Shown here: positions 12,601 to 24,600 of the stretch, piece by piece
Layout of the letters: each line of letters starts with the position of its first letter
How positions within the stretch are numbered: the first letter of the stretch is position 1
NCBI GenBank assembly: GCA_019649035.1
Contig: BMAT01013750.1
Span: 145,485 to 209,484 of the forward strand
Source of the DNA: Elysia marginata
Lineage: Eukaryota > Mollusca > Gastropoda > Plakobranchidae
DNA: 64,000 nucleotides
Reading direction: 5' to 3'
Made by a program: the position numbers and the translations under genes
The notes under the pieces: model-generated
Told to the model about the DNA's origin: nothing
What the model saw: only the letters and a program-made list of their open reading frames with translations
The model's database searches: none

Positions 12601-15600
12601 TCATTTCCACTGCATGAATGATGTGAAGACTTTGTATTACAGAAATAGCTTTATCTCTTAAGAGCACAATTCCTCTCAAAACCAAAAACTTAGAAATTCA
12701 AGGTTACTCTTCTTTTCGAAACCACTCAGAAATTTGATGACAAACATCATCTAAAAGAATATGATTCTTTTACATGTTAAAGTTTTAAAATTTTAATTTT
12801 TATGACTCACATAAACATGCTGTGAAATTACTTTAAAAGTTTACTTGCATTTATCTAAGATGACTTACATGCAAAGACATGCCCTTGATCCTGCCACAGT
12901 TTTTTTAATCACTTTTGAAAAACAATCATAAGTAAATTTTACTATTTTTTTTTTGTATATTCTTGTTGTGGGTATAATAAATCTTAAACTTTACAGAAAT
13001 TATATCATGGTATGATAAAATACACAAAATTACCCTTGCCAAATCCAGATCCGGCACTTGAGCAGTGCCAACCAATACGTCCCAGCTTAAGTGGGATGTT
13101 CCCAATGCCTGTTTCAGCATGGGATGAGTATGAGTGTGACAGGCGGGCTGCTCTCCAGCGTCACACTTGCCAACACCATCATGGTTAGGTCCCAGGGAGT
13201 AAAGGTGCGACCACCAGTCACCACTCAACACAGTATCTGAACAGTAAGATGGGCACAAATGTTTTATATTAGGAATAGAAACATATTCATAATTTATAGA
13301 TTCCCTATTGGCTTTTTGATTAACCCTCAAAAGGCTAACTGTGGGAAAATCAAAATTTTTTTTCTGATAACTATTCATTTGTTTAAAAGCTCTTTTCTCT
13401 ATATGTTTATACATTTTTATTATGAAGTTTGGTTTTCTACTGAAAAAATGGTTAAACTCTATCATCAAGCATAAAAATAAGCATAAAAATGCTCATTATT
13501 ACACAAAATGAATTTTAAAAAATGAGAAAAAGTCAGGGAATTTCTACCAAATGATCCAAAATGGTTGCCTTCTGAGAATTAAGTAACAAATAGTCATCAA
13601 AACTATTTGCTCAGTGCTTTTTCACATTTGGAGATATTTCTTAAGCATTTTCCTCTCTTCTACAGTAAAGATAAAAAGAAAACATGGATTGAAAGAGATG
13701 GAGAACATGCTGGCTTGTAGAGTAAAGCAAGAATGAGTTGAAAAGAGACTTGTCATGGTTATTGAAATTGAGATCAAGGGCTCTTTACAACCCAATTGTT
13801 TATTCAGACATTCATCGGTTGGGCTAGCCATAATGTTTCCTTCTTAGTGCAGATGAGTAGATAAACCAGCCTCTCTAGGCTAGGCTTAAAAATTGGATTG
13901 AAATTAGGGAGTTGACATACCTGAGAGACCAACAACCTTCAAAGTCCTACGTAGGTGTTCTCTTTTCATCTAACAATAAAATTTTAGGCTTCTATAAGGT
14001 TTTATGAAACAGGAAGAAAACCAGCAATGATATAACAACATATACATAAAAACATATTTCAATAATCTTGTTTAACCAAGAACAAACCTCTGAACACCCG
14101 CACGGTGCCAAGTCTCCATGTTCCCGTGTATAACTTAGCTGGTGCCTTTCTGGCATCTCCGACACACAAGAATGGAAACTTGCGTAGTGGGCGCCGCCCT
14201 GAGGCAGGATGGTCTAGAATTACTTCCTTTTGAAGCCATCCATCCAAAACTAAGGTCATCTTGCCTACAAATGTGCTCCCCTCTAACACATCTTTATATG
14301 AGATAGATACCATGTGCCAGAGGTCAGGGGTCAGCAAGCCTTCAAAATTAACATCCTTGAGGAGGGTTATTTCTTCTATACCTGAAGTAAGTCTGTGCAG
14401 GGGGGAGAAAAACATCAGAGATTTTATGACAATGAAATAATACTGTTGAATGAATTAGTTTTTAAACTGAAATGAGAATTTGAGCTGGTTTTTTTTATAG
14501 GAAAGTCCTATAAATCATCAACATTGCTATCATTATGGAGTTTAATATTTTCACTCTCTGCAGAAAACTCAAGAATCAAATGGTATATCATAATTTACCA
14601 TCCTTTAAGAAGGGTTAAAAATATATGCTTACACACATATTTTTAAACTCGGCGGATACATTCAAACATATTCTTAAAGTTCATTTTTAGCATAATTTAA
14701 ACCTGAAGCTCTAAAGTTTTTGGTATTCTATAGGGTGTATCTAATATCCTTTATTAGATATTAATTCAAAGAAAGAGTTAAGTCAACTGCCTAGGCCAGA
14801 GATAACTTTTCAAGCCTTTCACCTAAGTGTAAATTTGGAAAGTTACCTGCAAGGAGAAAAAAAATTGAACTCACTTGCAAATTAGAGAGGCAGATTTTGG
14901 GTGTACCCACACCTCAAACATTTTTTCTTTGTTGCCGATAGCAACAACCAACGAGGACTCATTGGAACCCACACGGTGAATCGGACAGCTGGCTTTATTT
15001 CCTTTCTCGGTTTCTGAAAGAGGTTTGTAACCTGTTGCAGAAAAAATTTCCAAAACGGTATTGAATTAATCCCTCAGGTACTTAATAACAGGACTTGTGA
15101 AGGGAAAATTTCAAACATTATGTGATACTAAAATTTATGTAATGATATCATGAAGATTTCTGAAACCCTACAATCATGTAATAGATAGCATTTCTTGTCA
15201 AGTTTGAGTAACAAAAGAAAAATATTATTGGCATAAGAATAGGAGAGGCAGTAAAGCAAAACAATTTATCATAAAGAGCCCTGCAGTAGTAAATGGTATA
15301 GAAAACAATTATAGTTGCCAAAAATGTCTGACAAGAGACAAATATTACTGGCAAGAGAAGAGAAATCGAAGAAATTTATCTTTGTGAAAGGATGACAAGA
15401 CGAAAGCTGAAAAAAAGATACAGATAAATGCTATTGAGGATATAGAAGAATTTCAGGTCATGAGTTTTCTCATTTCTTCCCATTCTATGTCAACTTGAAT
15501 GTTTCTAGTCATACACCTTCATTAACATTTTAAATCTTTAAAATTTTTTATGAAATAAGGTCCTTTAATTGGAAAAACAAAAGTTAAACATTATTTGGCT

Positions 15601-18600
15601 AAGATAGTTGCAACAGAGATCCTGAACATTAAAATTAAACCATACACATCCAAAACAGCCCTAACCTCTGTCTGCACAGCCTGAAGTTGAAGGCATCTTG
15701 GAACACTTGGCACAGCAACAGTGATAGCGATCCACAGAGAGCCAGAACGCCAGTGTAAAGCCCATGGACCAGGGAGGCCACTGTATGCCTTGGACATCCA
15801 TCTCCACTGCTGCATGGTGCCACACTGCTTGCTCACCCTGATTGTCACGGCTCTCTTCTGGTAGGACAAAAATACTACATTGTTTAGATGATGGGTGTGC
15901 CGAGCGTAATTGCAGCAACTCATAGGCTTAACAGAAATAAGGATTGCATAAAATAAGAAAAATGTACTAAATCATGTCTAAATAAAAAAGTAAAGTTTTA
16001 CAAAGACAAAAGACCGAATGTAAAAAACGCATGTCTTTGTAACTAAAAGACTCATTCTTTCATGTTTTGTATAACATACTTTTGCATTTATTCTGTAAAA
16101 TATAAAAAGAACTGGATTGCCTAAGAAACTGTTTCATAAGCAGAGCTTATAAGTTGCAGAGTGTTAAATTGAAAAATATCAAGATAATCACTTCTTAATA
16201 ATATTTTTTTTTAACTCTGCTTTTAAGACAGAATTAAATGTCAGAGGGGGAATTGAGAACAGCAAAAATCATAAAAGTTGAATGCAGAATATGACCAAAG
16301 GTTGAGCAAAATAAATAAATAAAGAGTGTAGTTTTTTAAGAATTATTCTTTTCAACCAACCCTACCCTTTCCTATCTTAACCTTCCCCTCTCCTATATGA
16401 GGACCTGACAACTTAACAGAGTCGATTGAATTGTTCAGTGTTCAGGAGTTTAAAGTATGTTCTTACCTGCTTCATCAGTAGAGCCAACCATATTGTCTGA
16501 GGACATAAGGGTTTTTGCTGGAAACATGGCCCAACTGTTGGGACTTACTGGATGTTTTTCTATCACTGACAAAAGCGTGGACAAAAGACAGTCCTGAAAG
16601 AGCATTAATTGTGCACTGTCAAGACTTCTTTAATGTGAGAAATTTAGTAGTTTTACAGGATCATTTTATGACACCTATTGACTCATAGCAGCCCAAATTA
16701 AATGTTTATCTTATAAAATAGGCCTCAAGCACCTAAAAGTTTTTTCTCTCTGAAAATTAAAAAATGTAAAGGAAAATTGTCATTTCATTAAACCCCTTTC
16801 CAAACAAAACCCCTAAACTTGGAAGTTCTCTTTTTTTTTTTTTTTTTGGAAATGGATAAGCTAAGCCAGTGGGCTACATGTTCAAAATCTACTGCACTAA
16901 GGTTCTAGAGATGCAAAATGGTTTTCAAAACCAACTGACAAAAAGCCTTATATTGCATCTTGTACTTAGCTGGCATACACACGTTTGTGCAATAAACAAT
17001 AAATGAATGAAAAAACCTGAAATTTGCCGTCCCTGATGTTCTCTTTTTTTTTTGGCCTTACTTCTCTCCTGGATATAATCTGTTATCAACATTTTCTAAT
17101 GAAACGAAAATATCATTTTTATTTTCAAATTGTCCATTAGCATAATTTGACTTTATCAAGCTGCAACACTAACAATTTTTAAAACTTTTTTTTAAAAGTT
17201 TTCTTCCAAATTAAATAAAACAATAAGCTGAGGTAGAATGATGCAAGGGCAATTATTTCAATCCTTTTTAGTTTCTTTTAATCACTTATAAAATATTTTA
17301 AGCAAAGAAAGATCTGCATGTCTCTTACTGTAGTCTGCTTGTTGTCCTGAAAGAGTCTTAGAAACTGACGCAACTCAGAGGATGAGATTTCTCTTTGAGC
17401 AATCACCTGGACTAAGGATAAGATTATCTCCTGCAATGTTTGCTCTGAAGGAGAAAAGAAACAAAAGCAAAACTTAAGTAAATTTAAAAACACCATGAGC
17501 AAGTTCTACTCAACTTTTCTTGACAGAAAAATAAACATAAACTTCATTATTTGTAGTAAAGCACTTGCCTACTTCTTTTAAGCAATTGAATGATCTTTGA
17601 GACAAATTCTGTGCTGAAACCTTTAAATATAAGAACAACACCCATAAAAAGAAATAATCTGAAAAATGTTTCCTTCACACTAAGGTATTTGCTCTGTGAG
17701 TTTTCCATTTTTAATCGTTCATTAACTTTTGTAAGTGTAATACTATGTCAACAAGAAAATGAGCTTCCAGTATAATTCGTCAATGAAACTTCTAGGGTTA
17801 CAAAAATATTAAAGAAACAGTGTAAGGGTTACTTTAAAATTGTGACAGTCTCAAGAAATTCATCCCTACATGTAACTTACGCTGGCTGTCCTGTGGGTGA
17901 GCAATGAGCACCTCTCTGAAACCATCAACCAGGACTCCCAACAGACCCTCGGAGCACACAGCTCTTACAGCCCTGCGACTTGATCTCAGAGTCTGGAGCA
18001 GCCGCAGGGCCACCTGGTGGAGAATGACTCCTCTCCCTGCATCCCTGTGGCAGGCAACGAGCAACTCGACCAGCAGGCGGAACGCAGCAGGGAAGCAAGG
18101 ACAGCCAAAGCCTGATGATGTGTTACTGAGGCGAGCAGCTCTATGCTGGAGGCTGTACTCTAGCCCTGACAATGAGAATTGTAAAAACGTCTGAATTAAT
18201 AAACTCATTCAAAAGATCCTCAGACAGGGGGAAAAACTTTGTATTGGTAAAAGCTTAGGGACTTTTGTCATAGAAGTAAAAAATGTGCTGCTTATAAATG
18301 AGCCAGTCGCTCTGTCAATCATACACTGTATAAGATGAGCGTTTTAAAATTGCTCGCAAGAATTTTTCCTAAATGAAACAAATGTTTAAGATATGTGGGG
18401 TTTGAAATTGTTTATTTTTTGCGCTGTTGATTTCAGTGTTGACAGACAAACAAGCAGGTAGCCAGCATACCTGTTTTCCAGTCAAAAGCCACAGAGCACT
18501 CTGTGTCACCATCATAACCCTGCTCTGTGTAGATTGTATCACCATCTTCATCCAGCCCTGCCTGCAACAATTGCTTTACCTCATCCTCATCTGCAATGTC

Positions 18601-21600
18601 TTCTTTTTCTTTCAAGTTCTAAGGGAGAAGGACAAGTGTAGCATATGGTCTTAATAACGATTAAACTTTAAAAATCAAAGTCTTGGCAAAGTAATTATAT
18701 AAAAAGAAAAAAATGGTTGACACCAATTCTATGTTTAGATAGCACAAGTATAGAGCAAAAATTAGCTTAGCAAATTTAGCATAGCCTCATACATAAAACT
18801 TTACCATTCTTAAATCTTAAAGTGGTCAGAGGAACAAAAACTATTCATTAGAGCAGAGCTTTAAAAAAATATTTTATTTTATGATATGGGGTGTTTCCAT
18901 ATCTAGATCTATATCATCTTATATACCTAAAAGGATTCATAATGATTTGTCAATCTACATCATGATTAACTCTTTAAGGACGCTGCCTATTTCCACTTTT
19001 GGAGACAATGAGTTTCCACTTTTGGAAACAAGAGAAAAATATCTAGATCTAGACTAGAATAAATACTCGTGGCTCTGTGTTGGGGCAGTTCAGTTTCTCA
19101 ATTTTGAACCACAAAGCAAATGGAAACCACTAGAAAGGAAGTAAATAATGTAAAGACTCTCATATTTATTAAACATGGATTGGATTTGTTGCTGTCTCAT
19201 AAAATCAAGTACAGCCGCGCAACACACCATCCCTTGCTACATCCTTACACATGCTGCGGAAGTAACGCATAGTTCATTGGTGCATCCGAACAAGACCCTA
19301 CCGATCAATGTGCAGTGTGTTGATACGTCCATATAGAGTTAAGAGTCTATATTACTTTGAAGTGTTTAAAAATTAAAAAAGTAAATTAGATATCATTTTC
19401 AATTAACAAAAACTATTGATAAAGAGCCCATTACATTAAAATGAGAACTAATTTTATTTGCTTGAAAGATTTTACAGCTGATGTGGTTGATTACATAAAG
19501 AGTAATGCCTCCATTTTTTTAAAATTTCAATGCTGCCAAAAAATTTAAATTTACGAAATAAGATTGTGAATGTTTCAGTTATATCATTCTCTCTGAGAGA
19601 GATGAAACCATTCCAGATTGCCCAACATACCAGCATTGAAATGATTTGAGCATAAGAATACTCCAGGACAGAGGGACATCTGGGCAGGGCAACATTGAGC
19701 AGCATCTGGAACACAGCAGAAAGTTTGCTTGGCTCAAGGTAGATACAACTCTGAAGGGCAGAGCTCAGACGCATCCAAAGATCATCCTCATGTCCTCGCT
19801 GAAATAAAATTTTAAAAAGCATGTATCAATAAAGCTGTGTCTAAGGAATTGTTTTGAGACGAAGGATTTCAGCCTACCTATCTTGTCTCTCTCTTAATGG
19901 TTTACTTCAGCTCCAATCTCAGCTAAGTGAATGATATTTACATTGGTGAACTATTTTATACCTTCAACTTTTTTTTACATGATGTCAATCCTTTTAGTGC
20001 CAACAGTTATAAGCTGGTGTTATGGTCAATCTGATTTAACATTAACAAATGTGGTATGTTTTGCCTGTTTTAGAAATTATAGATTTTTCTGTAAACCTGA
20101 ACTTTATTTTGTTATACAAAAAGTCTTTCATTTTATTTCTTCCTGAACAAAGCAAAAGTGGTCTTTACTTATAAAGACTGGGCTTTCCACCAAAGAGATG
20201 ACAGTAGAAATAAAAATCTAAGGCAGAAGAAAAACATTAGGATTTGCTGTATTCAGACTATTGAATCTATAGAGAACCACTCAAAGTTTGGAGCAAGAAC
20301 AAAGGATCGGAACTATACCTTCTGGGATGGTGAGATGGTGCGACAGGAGAAGCAGACCATCATGACAGCCTCTATAAACTCTAGCCTAGCCTGATGACTC
20401 ATCAGCACACAATGCTCCAGCTCTTCTTCCTCTGGGGCCAAGGCCTCCTGGCTGGCTTCACTCACAGTGTGGCTCCGCCCTTGGCCCCTCCCCACACTGC
20501 TGTTCACTTTGTTAGAGCCTTGCCAAAAGCGCGTGGCTCCGCCTCCTCCAAAGTCAATGGGACTGCCTGGTTCGGTAGTGGGCCCACTTACAGGGCCACT
20601 GCCATGACATGAAACCTCAGTCCTCCCACCTGACATTTCTCCAAGAAGACTGAGAGCCAGCACGAGAGTTTCCTTTTGAAGAACAGATATTGCAAAGTAG
20701 ATGAAAAAGTAATCCGACCCAAGTTTATTGCCACATTCAGACCCTAATAAAAAATCTTTGAAATAAAAAACTACTTCAGCTTCAACCATAACGTAATATA
20801 CTTATAAGAATAATTGTACTTTGACTTAAGTTTGCTCGTGACAAAGTGCTGTATCTGCAGTATAAACCATGTGGGAGAAGCTATTTTTTGATTGTCAAGG
20901 GCAGAAGTATCCCTGAGACGATTATTTGCATCAATATAAAAAACAAAGACATATTTAATTTTTTTTTTGCATTTGTCTTGCGACGAAAACAATCAAGAGA
21001 GGTTCTAACTTATTTTCAGAAAATTGTAAGTGCATGCAGTTTTTAATTGCAAGCTCAATAAGTTAATTGTTCACAATATTGACTTATTGCAATGTAAACA
21101 TTTCAACATCAGGCTCATTTGCATCGCAAGATAGTTATTACATTGAAAACAAAAAACAAATATATATTTTGTATAGTCTTGAAGAAAGCTATGAATCTGG
21201 ATATGCATTAGGATGAGAAAAACTGCAGGATCTATCAAAAGTAAATGAGATTAATAAAAAATTGACAAAGAATGCAACATAAAAAATGATTACTTAACAT
21301 ACCTGAACTACATAGAGACATGGCGAATCTCTGAAGAAAACTCTGAATGTCCGACTGTTCATGCAGAGCTTAGCGCAAGTTCTCCACATGTCTAAGAGTA
21401 CAGGAAGTGTTTCAGCCATGTCCCCAAAGGCAGCATCTGTCTCTATCGTCACTTCCACTTCCGGATGTGTATAAAGTGTGGAATCTTTAGGACTAGTTCC
21501 ACTATCTGTATCTGATACTCTCAGTGATTCTTGTACTGTCCTCATGTGGGTTTTGTACATGTCAAGGAATTCGCTGCCTTCAGTGGGTGGGGTGGCTTCC

Positions 21601-24600
21601 ATGAGTAGCTGACTATTTTTATCTCTCCCAACGTTAGAGAGTCTTGAACCTTCTGCTATGACAGCTGCTGCAGCAGCCTCAGCCTTTTCTTTCTGCATGC
21701 TTATCTGTTGTAAAGTAGCTGTAACTGTGCACGTTCGACTGGCTACAGTGTCTATGAATGTCTGTATGACCCCACCACCTTCATAGGTGGACTGCTCACA
21801 AGACATGGAGATAAGTGGACTTGGGCCACCCTGCTGGTGGGTATCACTAAGCCTTCTTTCATCAATCATCACCAGGGCTTCAAACACTGACATGACGGGC
21901 GCTCTTAGCTCATGATATTCCAGGAGGTGGGTCAGCTTAACAAGGCCTCGCCGAGCCAAGAAAATGGACATTACCTTGTCCACCTGAAGCAGGTAAGGAA
22001 GGGCAGACACACACAACAGCATGATGTGGCTAGATACATATCCTTCTCCATAGCCTTCATCAGTAGAGGACAAATCCCCACCTGACATGGCAGGGTCTGA
22101 GGCAGTGAAAGGCTCGTTGCTTAGAGAGTCTAGAGACGACTGCATGATATTTTGACTATAAAAATCATTGATGGCAGTATCATTTGTGACATCCTTGCTG
22201 ATTATTTCTTTATTCTCAGCACCAAGAAATAAACTGGTATCAGTGCTTGACAGCAAATCTTCTTTTCTCCCAGCCGTATCTTCTTTTCGTCCAGGAAGAG
22301 CCACCTTCATGTGCAGAACATGCAAGTACACTCCAAAGAATAGCTCCTCTTTAATCTCCTTATTTCCCCTGACAGCTAGTGTCATCAGGTGTTTAGCACA
22401 GGACATGGCCAGGCTTTGATCTCTGCCCACTACCAGTCGACCCATCACACGTAGGCACCTCCAGCGATCCAACATCCTCTGACGCCTCAACTCTTCCACC
22501 TGGCAGCTGGCAAAACCTGAGTCAAGGTTGCTTGGCAATCCAGCTAAAAGGGGACTTGAACCTTCCAAGTAGCAATGAACACATCTGCTCGAGTCTTCAG
22601 TCCCGCCAAGACGGATTCCTGATTCTTGTTGTTGGTACTCCATCCACTCAGCTGCTCCTGATGGCTCACTAGGCTGTGACATGTGCTTAGAATAGCTTTG
22701 CTTGCCTTGTAAGTTGAGGGAGGTGCGTTGAGACTTTGAGTAAGATCCTGGAGTGTCCTCTTGGGCACCAAGAAACTGGTCAAGGAGTATAGTGGTGAGA
22801 GTGTCTAGGGCAAAGCTCCGCACCGCTGGGGTGAACGAAGTCAGCTGAGCGACAACAGGTGTTACCACACGTTCTGGTTGCAGACAGCAGCACACACCTA
22901 CTGAGCCAAGTGTGGAAATAATATGCACTTGTGATGACTTTTGGCTCACTTCAGCCATAGATTCCAATAGAATTGAAACAAGCTCAGCTACAATACACCG
23001 TGGTTGGGCTTGGTGATCAGAGAGTCCTGATCCTCTCCTTTGAGACTGAGTATTGTAGGAGAAAGCTTTAAAGCTTCCCATGCTTTGATCCAAGTCTGCA
23101 TTAGCTTCCTCATTGGTTGTTTCTTCCTCATGCAAGGCTCTGTTGCTGGTGTAGAACGGAGTGCCTAAAATGTCATGATGATGGTCATAGTAGATTCCAT
23201 ACTCACAGTTACGGTGTCTTTGTTTCAGACATTTCATTGAGTGGATATAGTTCACTTTGATTCCCTTCAGAGTGGTGATGAGATACCCCATGCATCTAAC
23301 TGCATCGCTGGAGGGATCAGAAATATACTCGTAGTTGGTGACAAACACAGATTTGGTCGCTGAATCTTGAGCAGGATAAGATAAATTAAAAGATTTTATA
23401 TTTCCACTTTCATTCTTACATATATTATAATCTTGCATATTTAATTTCAATGATTCTTCTTTTCCAAAACTTTGGGCATCATTTTGAAAACGAATTTTTA
23501 TGGGTTTTGAACACGTTTCAGATTTGTTTACCTCTTTCCCTGTAACGATTGAGTCATAATCTAAGGACTTATCTATTTCACAGACCTGAGCTTGCAGCTC
23601 ATTGCCAGGAACAGTTTTATCAACATGAATGTTCACAGCTTCTATATTGGTGATGGAATCTTCCATAATTAACTGACTAGAATCTTTAGTGGTTGATCTG
23701 TGATCCTCTAGGGATGAACAAAGATCCTGTTCGTAAAGGTCACTGGCAGAAGATGACAGCTGTGTTTTATCTATGAAGTAATTTCTAATCTCAGCCACCT
23801 TGATAAGTCTTTTGATGCGTTTGCTGACCTCAGGCTTTGTTAGTTTGGAGACCAGGTGGTTTGCATCACTGACACAGGATGGGTTAAACGGCAGGTTTGT
23901 GTAAATTGTCTGCAGCAGTTGCAAGAGTCCGCAGACAGTCTCCATGGCAACAGTGGCCTCCAGGCTAAAGCTTGCATCAGAATGGGTGTGGCCTGGAGAG
24001 TTTGGGACACGGTCTGTGGCAGTGGGAGTATTCCACTCATACTGAGGAATCAGAGAGTCTAAGATATCCCTGGGGAAAATAATTGAAAAGACAGGATTTA
24101 AGGGAAGTAAAGCTTACATAAGGGAAAAATCAAAAAAGTTCAAAGTCAAAAGTTGTATGATAAAATATACATTCATATCAAAGACTTTTGCAGCATTGGT
24201 AAATACTTCAAAAATCATTATGTTTGAATTATTTGTGCTTGGATTCAATATTTGACCCTGCAATCATACTAAACTAAAAGAAAACAACTTTCAGAGCAAA
24301 CTTCAAGTTCTTGTAATACAGTAATATTCTAATTCATCAAAGTGAGGAAAAAATCTATGTTATGTATCCTAACCAGTGCAAATAACTTGAATGTTGGAAT
24401 TTCTAACTTGAGAAAATGCCCTTTAAAGTCAATTCTTCCTCCTTTTCTTCAACACAAATCAAAATGTATCGTTTCACAAAATATCAATAATTTCAAGCTG
24501 CAAAAAAAAAAAATGCATTGTTCAAAACAGCAATGCACTTGAACATGAAATTGCTAAATCCAACTCAGGAGCTCTCAGCTCTGATTTCAAGATAAAATGA

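Larger units (their letters stand above)
9666..18470. other. LYST introns between exons 22 and 10: nothing distinct
   Basis: The introns in this span longer than 300 bp (9,666-10,590; 10,873-11,593; 11,801-12,242; 12,504-13,033; 13,237-13,920; 14,393-14,874; 15,032-15,665; 15,858-16,466; 16,594-17,328; 17,445-17,880) are AT-rich. They hold only mononucleotide runs, such as T at about 16,830. I found no mobile-element ends, RNA genes or further exons. Confidence 0.55.

Noticed and set aside
12926-13468. 180-codon minus-strand frame as one large exon
   Set aside because: Only 13,034-13,236 is homologous and bounded by splice sites; the rest is AT-rich intron.
15635-15923. Alternative minus-strand frames of 62 and 110 codons over exon 14
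   Set aside because: Only the frame with GFTLAFWLSVDR keeps phase with exons 13 and 15 and matches LYST.
20394-20612. 72-codon plus-strand frame
   Set aside because: Antisense shadow of LYST exon 8.
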